DNA from: FEN-1219 sp039933105
Lineage (GTDB): Bacteria > Pseudomonadota > Gammaproteobacteria > Steroidobacterales > Rariloculaceae
DNA: 64,000 bases
NCBI GenBank assembly: GCA_039933105.1
Contig: JBDTOT010000009.1
Span: 53,493-117,492, forward strand
Direction of reading: 5' to 3'
In this document: piece by piece, positions 41,949 to 52,400 of the stretch
Numbering within the stretch: the stretch's first letter is position 1
Layout: every line of letters begins with the position of its first letter
Position numbers and translations under genes: made by a program
Notes under the pieces: generated by a model
Databases searched by the model: none
Told to the model about the DNA's origin: nothing
The model's input: the letters and a program-made list of their open reading frames with translations, nothing else

Positions 41949-42694
41949 AGGCGGTCGAACCAACTGGCGACTTTGTCGAGCGCGGCGTGGGCCGTGAGGT
42001 CCACCTTGATCGGCGACACCGACACGTAGCCCGCCGCGACCGCATGGAAATCGGTTCCTGGCCCTGCGTCCTGACCGGCGCCGGCGGGACCGATCCACCA
42101 GATCGGCCGCTGGTTCGGATCGAGCGCCTTGATGGCCGGCTCCGACTTGTGCCTAAACCCAAGCCGTGTCGTGCGAATGCCCCTGAGCTCGCTCGGGGGC
42201 ACATCCGGTACGTTGATATTCAGGATCGAGTCGACCGGCATTGGATCGGTCACGTTGCGCTCGACCAGACGGCGCATCAGCGTCGCGGCCGTATCGAAAT
42301 TCGCGCTGCCATCGAGCACCAGCGAGACGGCAATCGAGGGGATGCCCAAGAAGCGCCCTTCCATCGCAGCGGCCACCGTGCCCGAGTACAGAACGTCGTC
42401 GCCCAAGTTCGCGCCGTGATTGATGCCGGAGATCAGCATATCGGGCGGGTGGTCGAGCAGCCCGCCGGTCACGGCGATGTGCACGCAATCGGTAGGCGTG
42501 CCGTTGATGTAGTACAGATTGTCCTCGACGCGCTCCACGCGCAGCGGCGCGTCGAGCGTCAGCGAATTGCTGGCGCCACTGCGATTGCGGTCGGGCGCCA
42601 CGATAATGACTTCGGCGATGGGCGTGAGATGGCGCGCGAGTGTGCGTAGGCCCCGCGCCTGGTACCCGTCGTCATTGGCAAGCAGAATCCGCAA
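41945..42694 (-). CDS. surE: 5'/3'-nucleotidase SurE
   Basis: A 249-residue survival protein nucleotidase. The metal-binding start RILLANDDGYQARG and the Asn/Ser region SGASNSLTLDAPLR, with GTPTDCVHIAVTGGL and SGINHGANLGDDVLYSGTVAAAMEG, are all diagnostic. The start codon is TTG at 42694. It follows ftsB with a 29-base gap, where ispD and ispF are found in most relatives. Confidence 0.96.
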   Translation of the reverse strand: MRILLANDDGYQARGLRTLARHLTPIAEVIIVAPDRNRSGASNSLTLDAPLRVERVEDNLYYINGTPTDCVHIAVTGGLLDHPPDMLISGINHGANLGDDVLYSGTVAAAMEGRFLGIPSIAVSLVLDGSANFDTAATLMRRLVERNVTDPMPVDSILNINVPDVPPSELRGIRTTRLGFRHKSEPAIKALDPNQRPIWWIGPAGAGQDAGPGTDFHAVAAGYVSVSPIKVDLTAHAALDKVASWFDRL

Positions 42695-42723
42695 CGGCCG
42701 TTCCTAAGAAATAGTGCGCTGGC

Positions 42724-43014
42724 TCAGCGCTCGGATGACGGCGCGGCCGGTGCTATCTGGTAGAAGGTTTCTCCACCCTCGATCATGCCGAGCTCGGTGC
42801 GAGCGCGTTCCTCTGCCGCCGCGAGCCCCTGCTTCAAGTCCTGCACCTCGGCTTCGAGGGCCGAATTGCGGGCGTTGAGGCGCGAATTGTCGTCGATCCG
42901 CCGGGCGACCTCAGTCTCCAGTCGCCACATTTCGCGGAGCCCGCCGTTGCTCAGCCACAGCCGTGCCTGCAGCAGCGCGACCACCACCACCAGCACCGCC
43001 ATCAAGAAGCGCAT
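42724..43014 (-). CDS. ftsB: Cell division protein FtsB
   Basis: A 96-residue bitopic division protein. A short cytoplasmic start and one transmembrane helix (FLMAVLVVVVALLQARLWLS) are followed by a coiled coil (WRLETEVARRIDDNSRLNARNSALEAEVQDLK in outline) and the family segment ARTELGMIEGGETFYQI. It joins FtsL and FtsQ at the divisome. It lies 50 bases after eno, the usual eno-ftsB pair. Confidence 0.93.
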   Translation of the reverse strand: MRFLMAVLVVVVALLQARLWLSNGGLREMWRLETEVARRIDDNSRLNARNSALEAEVQDLKQGLAAAEERARTELGMIEGGETFYQIAPAAPSSER

Positions 43015-43064
43015 CCCATCTCCCGCGGCAGCACCCGTTCCGCCGCCACCCCGCCGCCGGCCCG

Positions 43065-44351
43065 TTACAGCGAGACCGGAAACGCCGCCGCACCGTTGAA
43101 CTTCGCTCGCCCGCCGAGCGCATGTTCGATGCGCAGCAGCTGATTGTACTTGGCCAGACGGTCCGACCGACAGAGCGAACCGGTTTTGATCTGCGTCGCA
43201 CCCGTCGCCACCGCGATATCGGCGATCGTCGCGTCCTCCGTTTCGCCCGAGCGGTGCGAGACGACAGCCGAGTAGCCCGCCTTCGATGCCATCTCGATCG
43301 CCGCCAGCGTCTCGGTCAAGGTGCCGATCTGGTTCGGCTTGATCAGGATGCTGTTGGCGATTTTCTTGGTAATGCCTTCCTGCAGAATCTTGGTGTTGGT
43401 GACGAACAAGTCATCGCCCACGAGCTGAATCTTGTCTCGCAAGCGCTCGCTCAAGATGGCCCAGCCGTCCCAGTCCCCTTCGGACATCCCGTCCTCGACC
43501 GAGACGATCGGGTAGCGCGCAACCAGGTCCTCGAGGAAGTCGGCGAACTCGGCGGATTTGAACGTGCGGTTCTCCGACTCAAGCGTGTACACGCCGTTCG
43601 CGAAGAATTCGGTGCTCGCGACGTCGAGACCCAAGTAGATGTCACGACCGAGCGTATAACCCGCCTTTTCGACGGCCTCTGCGATCGTCTGCAGCGCCTC
43701 TTCGTTCGACCCCAAGTCCGGTGCGAAGCCGCCCTCGTCGCCGACGGCGGTGTTCATGCCCTTGGCCTTCAGCACGCTCTTCAACGCGTGGAAGACCTCG
43801 ATGCCGTAACGCAGGCACTCGCTGAAGGTGGGCGCGCCGACGGGCAGCACCATGAACTCCTGGATGTCGACGCTGTTATCGGCATGCGCGCCGCCGTTGA
43901 TGATGTTCATCATAGGCAGCGGCATCGTGAGCTCCTTCTTGCCGCCAGCCAGCAGCTCGTAGAGCGCGATGCCACGATCGGCCGCCTGCGCTTTGGCCGC
44001 CGCAAGCGATACCGCGAGGATCGCGTTCGCTCCGAGCCGCTTCTTGTTCTCGGTGCCATCGAGATCGATCATGGTCTTGTCGAGCTTCGCCTGATCGCCG
44101 GCATCGAGACCGACCACCGCCTTCTTGATCTCGCCGTTGACGTTCGCCACGGCTTGCAGCACGCCTTTGCCGAGATAGCGTTTCTTGTCGCCGTCCCGCA
44201 GTTCGTGTGCTTCGCGCGATCCGGTGGAGGCGCCCGAGGGCACGGCCGCCCTGCCATGCGCACCGCTCGCTAGAACGACTTCGGCTTCCACGGTTGGATT
44301 GCCGCGCGAGTCGATGATCTCTAATCCCACCACATCCTTGATCGCGCTCAT
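43065..44351 (-). CDS. eno: Enolase
   Basis: A 428-residue glycolytic enzyme that interconverts 2-phosphoglycerate and PEP. The N-terminus has EIIDSRGNPTVEAEV, then GASTGSREAHELRDGD, the metal ligands in DVASTEFF and SVEDGMSEGDWDGW, the catalytic Lys in LIKPNQIGTLTET, and SHRSGETEDATIADIAV. Length is normal. It starts 16 bases after kdsA, whose product uses the PEP made here. Confidence 0.98.
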   Translation of the reverse strand: MSAIKDVVGLEIIDSRGNPTVEAEVVLASGAHGRAAVPSGASTGSREAHELRDGDKKRYLGKGVLQAVANVNGEIKKAVVGLDAGDQAKLDKTMIDLDGTENKKRLGANAILAVSLAAAKAQAADRGIALYELLAGGKKELTMPLPMMNIINGGAHADNSVDIQEFMVLPVGAPTFSECLRYGIEVFHALKSVLKAKGMNTAVGDEGGFAPDLGSNEEALQTIAEAVEKAGYTLGRDIYLGLDVASTEFFANGVYTLESENRTFKSAEFADFLEDLVARYPIVSVEDGMSEGDWDGWAILSERLRDKIQLVGDDLFVTNTKILQEGITKKIANSILIKPNQIGTLTETLAAIEMASKAGYSAVVSHRSGETEDATIADIAVATGATQIKTGSLCRSDRLAKYNQLLRIEHALGGRAKFNGAAAFPVSL

Positions 44352-44367
44352 TCGGACTCCTGACTGC

Positions 44368-45213
44368 TCAGTGAACTTGCTGGAATTCGGTTTCGATATA
44401 GGGCCGTGACTTCACGAGCGCATCGATGGCCTGCAACTGCTCGAGCAGCGCGGGCATGTGGTCGAGCGGCCAGGCGTTCGAGCCGTCGCTCAAGGCGGCG
44501 TCGGGATCCGGATGCGTTTCCATGAAGAGCCCCGCAATGCCGGCCGCAACGGCGGCGCGCGCCAGCACCGGCACATGCTCGCGCTCGCCGCCGGACGCGT
44601 CGCCGCGCGAGCCCGGCAGCTGCACGGCGTGCGTGGCGTCGAACACGACGGGGCAGCCGGTGCCGCGCAATACCGCGAGCGAGCGCATGTCGACGACGAG
44701 GTTGTTGTAGCCAAACGAGACACCGCGTTCGCACACGAGCAAAGCCGCGTTGCCCGTAGAGCGTGCCTTGTCGACGACGTTCTGCATTTCCCAGGGCGAT
44801 AGGAACTGGCCCTTCTTCAGGTTCACGGGCTTGCCCTGGCTCGCGACGGCGACGATGAATTCCGTCTGGCGACACAGCAACGCCGGCGTCTGCAGCACAT
44901 CGACGACTGCCGCCACCTCATCGAGTGGCGTGTCCTCGTGCACGTCCGTGAGCACGGGGACGTCGAACTCCTGGCGCACCCGCTCGAGCACCCGGAGGCC
45001 CCGCTCCAGGCCTAAGCCGCGAAAGCTGCCAAGCGAGCTGCGATTCGCCTTGTCGAACGACGCCTTGAACACGAACGGCATCGCGAGCTTCGCCGCGATG
45101 GCCTTGAGCCGCTCGGCCGTGGACAGCACGAGCGCCTCGCTCTCGATCACGCAGGGGCCGGCAATCAAGAACAGGGGTTCGCGCACGCCGACCGGAAAGC
45201 CGGCCAGGTTCAT
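44368..45213 (-). CDS. kdsA: 3-deoxy-8-phosphooctulonate synthase
   Basis: A 281-residue TIM-barrel synthase that makes Kdo 8-phosphate from arabinose 5-phosphate and PEP for LPS inner core. Landmarks are LIAGPCVIESE, FKASFDKANRSSLGSFRG, VLTDVHEDTPLDEVAAVVDVLQTPA in outline, LKKGQFLSPWEM, and FMETHPDPDAALSDG. The ATG at 45213 overlaps the pyrG stop (ATGA). The longer open frame upstream belongs to antisense reading of pyrG. Confidence 0.97.
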   Translation of the reverse strand: MNLAGFPVGVREPLFLIAGPCVIESEALVLSTAERLKAIAAKLAMPFVFKASFDKANRSSLGSFRGLGLERGLRVLERVRQEFDVPVLTDVHEDTPLDEVAAVVDVLQTPALLCRQTEFIVAVASQGKPVNLKKGQFLSPWEMQNVVDKARSTGNAALLVCERGVSFGYNNLVVDMRSLAVLRGTGCPVVFDATHAVQLPGSRGDASGGEREHVPVLARAAVAAGIAGLFMETHPDPDAALSDGSNAWPLDHMPALLEQLQAIDALVKSRPYIETEFQQVH

Positions 45214-46856
45214 GCGCTCGCGACCCGCGGCAACTTTAGTCCTTGCTGGCTGCGCGCGGCGGTGACGAAGCTCGTGAACAGGGGATGGCCATCGCGAGGA
45301 TTCGACGTGAACTCCGGGTGGAACTGCGTCGCGAAGAACCACGGGTGCGTCGGCAACTCGATGAGCTCGACGAGACCGTCGCGCGAGAAGCCCGAGAGCA
45401 CTAGGCCCGCGGAAGACAGCTGTTCCTTGTAGCGGTTGTTGAACTCGAAACGGTGGCGGTGCCGCTCGAAGATTTCGTCCTTGCCGTAGATCGCCTTTGC
45501 GAGCGTGCCGTTCTCGATGAAGCAGACTTGAGCGCCGAGGCGCATCGTGCCGCCCAATTCCGAACCGACGGTGCGCGCCTGGGTCGAGCCGTCGCGGTCT
45601 TGCCATTCGGTGATCAGCGCGATCACGGGATGGGGCGTCTGGGGGTTGATCTCCGTCGTGTTCGCGCCTTCGAGGCCCGCGACGTTGCGCGCATACTCGA
45701 TCACGGCCATCTGCAGTCCCAAGCAGATGCCGAGATACGGCACCTTCTTCTCGCGCGCAAACTTCACCGCCGCAATCTTGCCCTCGATGCCGCGCTCGCC
45801 GAACCCGCCCGGCACGAGGATCGCGTCGACTTCGTTGAGACAACCCGTGCCTTCGGTCTGGATGTTCTCCGACTCGATGTACTGAATGTTCACGCGCGTC
45901 CGGGTCTGGATGCCCGCGTGGCGCAAAGCCTCATTCAGCGAGATGTACGAATCCTTGAGGTCGATGTACTTGCCGACCATCGCGATCGTGATCTCTGCTT
46001 CGGGCGTCGCCTTCGCGTGCACCACCGCCTTCCATTCCGAGAGATCCGCAGGTTTGGCGTCGAGCTTGAGCTTTTCGACGACAATCGCGTCGAGCCCTTG
46101 GTCGTGCAGCAGCATCGGGATCTTGTAGATGTCATCGACGTCGATCGCCGAGATGACCGCGCGCTGCTCGACGTTGGTAAACAGCGCGATCTTGGCGCGT
46201 TGCTCGTGAGGCAGGAACTGCTGCGAGCGGCAGACCAGCACGTCGGGTTGAATGCCGATCGAGCGCAACTCCTTCACCGAGTGCTGCGTTGGCTTCGTCT
46301 TGATCTCCGACGCCGCCGAGATGTACGGCACGAGCGTCAGATGGATGTAGAGCGTGCGATCGCGCCCCAGCTCGACGCCCATCTGTCGGATCGCCTCGAG
46401 GAACGGCAGCGACTCGATGTCGCCCACCGTACCGCCGATCTCCACCATGCAAACGTCGGCGCCCTCGGCGCCATTCATGATGCTGCGCTTGATCTCGTCG
46501 GTGATGTGCGGGATCACCTGAACCGTTGCCCCGAGATACTCGCCGCGACGCTCCTTGGCGATCACGTTCGAGTAGATACGGCCGGTCGTGAAGTTGCTGG
46601 TGCGGCTGGTCCGCGTGCGGACGAAGCGCTCGTAGTGCCCCAAGTCGAGGTCGGTCTCCGTGCCGTCGTCGGTGACGTACACCTCGCCGTGCTGGAACGG
46701 GCTCATCGTGCCCGGGTCCACGTTGATGTACGGATCGAGCTTCATCATCCGGATCTTGAGGCCGCGCGCCTCGAGAATCGCGCCGAGCCCCGCCGACGTA
46801 ATTCCTTTGCCCAGCGAGGACACGACCCCGCCAGTGATGAAGATAAATCGTGTCAT
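45210..46856 (-). CDS. pyrG: CTP synthase
   Basis: A 548-residue amidotransferase-ligase that aminates UTP to CTP. The synthase domain opens TRFIFITGGVVSSLGKGI and carries KLDPYINVDPGTMSPFQHGEV. The glutaminase domain has the nucleophile in LGICLGLQMAVIEYAR and a C-terminal His-x-Glu in ATQFHPEFTS. I start at 46856, the family start; an in-frame ATG at 46913 would add 19 unsupported residues and begin inside the hairpin annotated upstream. No clear ribosome site precedes the ATG. Confidence 0.97.
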   Translation of the reverse strand: MTRFIFITGGVVSSLGKGITSAGLGAILEARGLKIRMMKLDPYINVDPGTMSPFQHGEVYVTDDGTETDLDLGHYERFVRTRTSRTSNFTTGRIYSNVIAKERRGEYLGATVQVIPHITDEIKRSIMNGAEGADVCMVEIGGTVGDIESLPFLEAIRQMGVELGRDRTLYIHLTLVPYISAASEIKTKPTQHSVKELRSIGIQPDVLVCRSQQFLPHEQRAKIALFTNVEQRAVISAIDVDDIYKIPMLLHDQGLDAIVVEKLKLDAKPADLSEWKAVVHAKATPEAEITIAMVGKYIDLKDSYISLNEALRHAGIQTRTRVNIQYIESENIQTEGTGCLNEVDAILVPGGFGERGIEGKIAAVKFAREKKVPYLGICLGLQMAVIEYARNVAGLEGANTTEINPQTPHPVIALITEWQDRDGSTQARTVGSELGGTMRLGAQVCFIENGTLAKAIYGKDEIFERHRHRFEFNNRYKEQLSSAGLVLSGFSRDGLVELIELPTHPWFFATQFHPEFTSNPRDGHPLFTSFVTAARSQQGLKLPRVASA

Positions 46857-46873
46857 TTCAACAAAACCGGGAG

Positions 46874-46911
46874 GGTCGGACACCGCTCCTCGCAGGAGCA
46901 CGTATCCGACC
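46874..46911 (-). promoter_or_regulatory. Strong stem-loop in the pyrG leader
   Basis: The outer arms GGTCGGA (46874-46880) and TCCGACC (46905-46911) and inner arms GCTCCT (46885-46890) and AGGAGC (46894-46899), with a CGC loop, form a two-part stem. It ends 17 bases before the pyrG ATG and 84 bases after the tilS stop. A GTTTTG stretch follows on the coding strand. It may be a tilS terminator, an attenuator, or a translational control element for pyrG. Confidence 0.6.
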
Positions 46912-46994
46912 ATCGATAGTGAGTGTTAGGTACATCGCGACGGAACTGCAAAGTACCAAAAGTACCTCGGCCCCACCAGCCCCGCAGCAAACGA

Positions 46995-48368
46995 TCACGT
47001 GAGCGGCGGGTGTTCCGTCCAGTTCACGCGCCACCGTCGCTCGGTCGCTTCGATCGCATGCGTTTCCGCAGCGAGCCATAGGTCACCGACGGCGACCAGC
47101 AGCGCGCCGCGAAAGAGCAGCGGAATCCGACTCCGCATCCACGGCAGGATGGCGGCTTCCTGCAGCCATCGCTTCAGCGGCTGACGATGTCTCCGGCCGA
47201 GCGGCAGAAACTCCTCGCCGCCACCACGAAACTTCAACGTGAGGCCTTCGTCGAGCCACGACTCGGGCAGCCCGGGCTCGGCCGAGGCACGTTCGAATGC
47301 GAGCGTGCCTTCCGGCCCGGACCACGGACCGCGAGCTTCAAGCCGCACCGAATAGTTGCGCGGGGACGCGGCGGGCAACGCTGCAAGCAAGTGCAGCTGA
47401 CCGCCAAATACGCGCCCCTCCCCGCCCGGCCAACGAACGAGTGGCTGGGCATCGGCTCGCGCCTCGAGCAGTGCGTGGCGCAGCTCCTCGATTTTCATGG
47501 AACCCGGCACACCAAGCCCCGCACGCCGCAGCAAGTACCGCAGCAGATTGCGCTGACGCGCGGCGTCGAGCACCGCGAGGGCGGCCCGGGGCACGCGCGC
47601 GGGCTCGTCCAGGCCCGCAGCGTCCTGCCCCGCGACCGCATCGAGAATCCTTTCGGCGTCGCTCATCTGCTCGGCCAACCGGCCAGCGTGTGTCACCGCA
47701 GCCGGCCAGCGCGCAGTGAGCTGCGGGAGAACGTTCAGGCGCAGGAAGTTGCGGTCATGCCGCGGCTCGCGATTGGTCGGGTCTTCGATCCAACGCAAAT
47801 TCCATTCGCGTGCCCGCGCCCGCAGCTCCTCGCGCGTGAACTCGAGCAACGGACGGCCAAGGAACCCGGAACAGAACGGTCCGAAGGTGATGATGCCGCG
47901 CAGCCCGCGCACTCCGCTGCCGCGCATGAAGCGCAGCAACAGCGTCTCGAGCTGATCGTCCGCGTGGTGCGCAGTCAGAAGCACCTCGCCAGGCGCGAGC
48001 ACAGCGCCGAGGGCGCGATAGCGCGCGTCGCGCGCGGCCGCCTCGAGGCCGTGATCGGCGATGCCCTCGACGTTCACGCGCACAAATTCGAACGCCACGC
48101 CGAGGTGGGCGGCTACTTCACCGCATTGCTCAGCCCAACGGGCGGAATCGGCGTTGAGCCCGTGGTCGACGTGCGCGGCGCGCAGTCGCGCGCCAAGACC
48201 GAGACGCGCGAGAGCTGCCAACAACACCGTCGAGTCGACCCCGCCGCTGAACGCGACGAGAAAACGCGGCAGCGCACCGGGTGTCGGCCACTGCTCGATC
48301 GCCGAGCGCAACGCCGTCAGGAACGGCGCGGCTTCGTACCGCTCCTTTGAGTCTTCGAACCAGGTCAT
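46995..48368 (-). CDS. tilS: tRNA(Ile)-lysidine synthase
   Basis: A 457-residue N-type ATP pyrophosphatase that converts C34 of the AUA-reading tRNA(Ile) to lysidine. The P-loop SGGVDSTVLLAAL is at residues 41-53, with HVDHGLNADSARWAE and LLTAHHADDQLETLLLRFMRGSGVRGL after it. The C-terminal domain contains the FRGGGEEFLPLGRRHRQPLKRW region typical of full-length TilS. It is 34 bases after accA, the common accA-tilS pair. Confidence 0.95.
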   Translation of the reverse strand: MTWFEDSKERYEAAPFLTALRSAIEQWPTPGALPRFLVAFSGGVDSTVLLAALARLGLGARLRAAHVDHGLNADSARWAEQCGEVAAHLGVAFEFVRVNVEGIADHGLEAAARDARYRALGAVLAPGEVLLTAHHADDQLETLLLRFMRGSGVRGLRGIITFGPFCSGFLGRPLLEFTREELRARAREWNLRWIEDPTNREPRHDRNFLRLNVLPQLTARWPAAVTHAGRLAEQMSDAERILDAVAGQDAAGLDEPARVPRAALAVLDAARQRNLLRYLLRRAGLGVPGSMKIEELRHALLEARADAQPLVRWPGGEGRVFGGQLHLLAALPAASPRNYSVRLEARGPWSGPEGTLAFERASAEPGLPESWLDEGLTLKFRGGGEEFLPLGRRHRQPLKRWLQEAAILPWMRSRIPLLFRGALLVAVGDLWLAAETHAIEATERRWRVNWTEHPPLT

Positions 48369-48402
48369 CTAGCGCCGCACGCTGCTCCGGCGACGCCGGA
48401 GC

Positions 48403-49362
48403 TCAAGTCTCTTTGAATACTCCGTAGCCTGCGATTCGCCGCCGCCGTTGCGCGATCAAAGAGTCGATCGGCACGGCTTGCAACGTGGCAACGGTCTGCA
48501 CGAGCGTGGCCTTCAGTGACTCGGCCATCGCCTGAGGATCGCGGTGTGCACCGCCGAGGGGCTCGCCTATCACGTCGTCGACGAGCTTCAGCAGGTGCAG
48601 GCGCTCGGCCGTTATGCCCATGGCCTCCGCCGCCAACTCTGCTTTGTCGGAGCTCTTCCACAAAATGCTCGCGCAGCCTTCGGGCGAGATCACGGCGTAG
48701 ATGCTGTACTGCAACATCAACACGCGGTCCGCGACGCCGATTGCAAGCGCGCCTCCTGAACCGCCCTCGCCGATGACGACGCTGATGATCGGACACTTCA
48801 GGCTGGCCATCGTAAACAGATTTCGCGCGATGGCCTCGCTCTGGCCGCGCTCTTCCGCACCGATCCCGGGATACGCGCCAGGCGTGTCGATGAATGTGAT
48901 TAGTGGCAGGCCAAACTTCTCGGCGAGGCGCATCAGGCGCAGACCTTTTCGATAGCCCTCCGGGCGCGCCATGCCGTAATTGCGGAAGACGCGCTCTTTC
49001 GTGTCGCGCCCTTTTTGATGGCCCATGACGACCACGGCTTCGCCGTTCAAGCGCGCAAGGCCGCCGATCAGCGAGTGATCGTCGGCGTACATGCGGTCGC
49101 CGTGCAGCTCCTGGTAATCGGTGAAGCACTTGTCGAGATAGTCGAGCGTATACGGGCGTTGCGGGTGCCGCGCGAGCTGCGCGATCTGCCACGCGGTGAG
49201 GTTCGAGAAGATGCTGCGCGTGAGCGACTCGCTCTTGTTCTTCAGGCGCAAGATCTCTTCGCCGATATTGAGCTCGGAGTCTTCGCCGACGAACTTCAAC
49301 GCATCGATACGCGCTTCCAGCTCGGCGATCGCCTGCTCAAACTCCAGGAATTTCAGCTCCAT
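48403..49362 (-). CDS. accA: Acetyl-CoA carboxylase carboxyltransferase subunit alpha
   Basis: A 319-residue subunit that transfers CO2 from carboxybiotin to acetyl-CoA in fatty acid synthesis. The N-terminal helical region (FEQAIAELEARIDALKF) and DYLDKCFTDYQELHGDRMYADD are typical, as are GHQKGRDTKERVFRNYGMARPEGYRKGL, the oxyanion segment TPGAYPGIGAEERGQSEAIA, and VIGEGGSGGALAIGVADRVLML. It follows dnaE after a 106-base gap with no recognisable feature. Confidence 0.97.
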   Translation of the reverse strand: MELKFLEFEQAIAELEARIDALKFVGEDSELNIGEEILRLKNKSESLTRSIFSNLTAWQIAQLARHPQRPYTLDYLDKCFTDYQELHGDRMYADDHSLIGGLARLNGEAVVVMGHQKGRDTKERVFRNYGMARPEGYRKGLRLMRLAEKFGLPLITFIDTPGAYPGIGAEERGQSEAIARNLFTMASLKCPIISVVIGEGGSGGALAIGVADRVLMLQYSIYAVISPEGCASILWKSSDKAELAAEAMGITAERLHLLKLVDDVIGEPLGGAHRDPQAMAESLKATLVQTVATLQAVPIDSLIAQRRRRIAGYGVFKET

Positions 49363-49468
49363 ACACCACCTTACCCGGAGAAGAGGCGTCGTGCCAAGCG
49401 TTGCGGCGCCACGGCTGAATGGGCCCCCGCTCGGGACACGCCGGAAATCGCGTCCCTGCGAATGTCGG

Positions 49469-52400
49469 CTAGACGAAGTGCTTGGGGTAGTGGATCAGGT
49501 AGCGGTCGTCGCCGAGGAGGCGCGTGAGCTGCTCGCGCAGATCGCGCGTGAGGCGCACCGACCATTGCTCTCCAAGCGTCAGGCCCGCTTCGGCGCTAGC
49601 GCCTTTGTACTCGATACAGACCTCGCAGCGGCCGCGCGCGAACGGCTTCAGGATGCGCTGCAGGTCGCGAATGAAGTCCGCGCCGGCCGGCTCGCTCGGC
49701 CAACGGATCGTGAGACGACGCGCGTACTCCTCGATTGCGTCGTCGGCGGAACGGATGCGCTTCGCGTTGATTCTCCAGCCGTTGCGGAAATCGTCGTAGC
49801 GCAGCTGTCCATCGGCAATCAGCACGGCGTGTTTCGCGATCAGGTGCTTCGACTGCGCGAACACCTCGTCGAACAGCATGATCTCGATGCGCTCGGTGTC
49901 GTCGTCGAGCTGCAGCGACACGCGATTGCCGAACTTACGCACCTCCGTGACGACTCCAGCCACCGTCTTTTCTTCTCTCTTCGTTTTCCACGGCTCCGCT
50001 TGCACTTGTGCCGGCATGCTGGAAAGCACCTTCGCGATCGACCCATGCGTGAAGTACTTGCAGTGCTCGGCGAAATCCTCGAACGGATGACCGGTGAGAT
50101 ACAGGCCGAGACTCTCGCGCTCTGCATCGAGCCGCTCGCGCTTGGTCCAGTCGCGCACGGGCGTCATCACGAGACCGAGATCCGTGTCGCCGTCGTCGCC
50201 GTCGCCGCCGCCGCCGAATAGCGCCGTCTGACCGGCTGCCTGCGCGTGCATCGAGCGCTCCGCCACTTGAAGCGCGTTCGGAATCGCTTGCATCAGCGTG
50301 GCGCGATTCGGCCCGAGCGCGTCCAGGGCGCCGGAACGCACGAGCGCTTCGAGCGCGCGGCGATTCAGCTTTTGGAAATCCGTACGCCGGCACAGATCGA
50401 CGAGGCTCTTGTAAGGCCCATGCGCGTCGCGTTCGTTGACGATCACATCGACTGCGTTCTGCCCCATGCCTTTCAAGGCGCCGAGGCCGTAGCTGATGCG
50501 CCGCTGGCCAGCCACCGTGAACGCGAACACAGAGTGGTTCACGTCGGGCGGCTCGAGGACGATCCCCATGCGTTTCAACTCGTCCTTCAACACGACGAGC
50601 CTGTCGGTATTGTCGAGTTCGGCCGTCAACACAGCCGCCATGTAGGCCTCGGGGTAATGCGCCTTGAGCCATGCCGTCTGGTATGCGATCAACGCGTAGG
50701 CGGCCGCGTGCGATTTGTTGAAGCCGTACCCCGCGAACGTCTCCATCTGGTCGAAGATGTGGCTCGCGCGCGGCGATTCCACGCCGCGTTCGCCCGAGCC
50801 CTTGACGAACACCTCGCGCTGCAATGCCATCTCTTCGGGCTTCTTCTTGCCCATGGCTCGGCGCAGCAGATCGGCGCCGCCGAGCGAGTAGCCGGCGAGT
50901 ACCTGCGCGATCTGCATGACCTGCTCCTGGTACAGGATCACGCCATACGTCGGCTTCAAGATGCCTTCGAGCCGCGGGTGCAGATAATCCGGCGGCGCGC
51001 CGTCGCGCCGATGTTTGCGGGCGATGAATTCGTCGGCCATCTGCATCGGACCCGGGCGGAACAGCGCGACGATTGCGGTCAAGTCGTCGAACCGATCGGG
51101 CTGGAGGCGCTTGATCAGGTCGCGCATGCCCAGCGATTCGAGCTGGAACACGGCGGTCGTGCGGCACTGCCGCAACAAGTCGTAGGTCTTCACGTCGTCG
51201 ACCGGGAGCGTGTCGATATTGACGGGCGGCTCGCCGCGCTCGGCACGCACGCGATTGATGGTCGCAACGGCGTGATCGATGATCGTGAGCGTCTTCAGTC
51301 CAAGGAAGTCGAACTTGATGAGGCCAATGGCCTCTAGATCGTCCTTGTCGAGCTGAGTCAGCAGTGCGCCGTCCGCGTCGGCGTATAGCGGCATGTACTC
51401 GGTCACGGGCTTCGGCGCGATGACCACACCGCCCGCATGCGTGCCGATATTGCGCGCGAGCCCTTCGAGCTGGCGCGCGAGATCGATGAGTCCGCGGATC
51501 TCGTCGTCCTGCTCGTAAACCTTGCGCAGCTCCTCGTCGTCGGCGATGGCTTTGTCGAGCGTGATGCCGATCTCAAACGGAATCAGCTTGGCGACTCTGT
51601 CCACATAGCCGTAAGGCATGCCGAGCGCGCGGCCCACGTCGCGGACCACCGCCTTCGCCGCCATCGTGCCATAGGTGACGATCTGCGCGACGCGCTCGCG
51701 GCCGTAACGATGCGCGACGTACTCGATTACTCGGTCGCGGCCGTCGATGCAGAAGTCGATATCGAAGTCCGGCAGCGACACGCGCTCGGGATTCAAAAAG
51801 CGCTCGAACAGCAAGTCGTGAGCGAGCGGATCCAAGTTCGTGATGCCGAGCGCATACGCGACCAGCGACCCGACTCCCGAGCCGCGGCCGGGCCCAACGG
51901 GTATAGAGTTGGCACGAGCCCACGCGATGAAGTCGGCCACGATGAGGAAATAGCCCTCGAACCCCATCTTGCAGATCACTTCGATCTCGCGAACGAGACG
52001 CTCGTGGTACGGGCCGGCCGCTTCGGGCGCAATGCCGAGCGCGGCGAGCCGCGTGGCGAGCCCCGCCGCAGCTCCCTGCTTCAAGTGGTCACGCGGCGCC
52101 GAGCCGTCATCGACCTTGAAGTCCGGGAGGAATACCTTGCCGATGTCGACTTCGAGCGAGCAACGCCGCGCAATCTCGACCGTGTTCGCAATGGCCTCTG
52201 GCAGATCGGCGAACAGGCTTTCCATCTCAGCCTGCGATTTCAGATACTGCTCTTCGCTGTACGCTCGCGATCGCGCGGGATCGTCGAGCGTGACGCCCTG
52301 CGCGATGCAGACGCGAGTCTCGTGCGCCTCGAAATCGCTGCGCCCCAAAAAGCAGACCTCGTTTGTCGCCACCACGGGCACGCCCTTCGCCGCTGCGAGC

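Noticed and set aside
46857..46913. Longer PyrG starting at the ATG 46913
   Set aside because: The added 19 residues are absent from known CTP synthases, and the segment forms the leader hairpin.
45453..46919. A 488-codon plus-strand frame opposite pyrG
   Set aside because: Same antisense effect; pyrG on the minus strand is fully conserved along the stretch.
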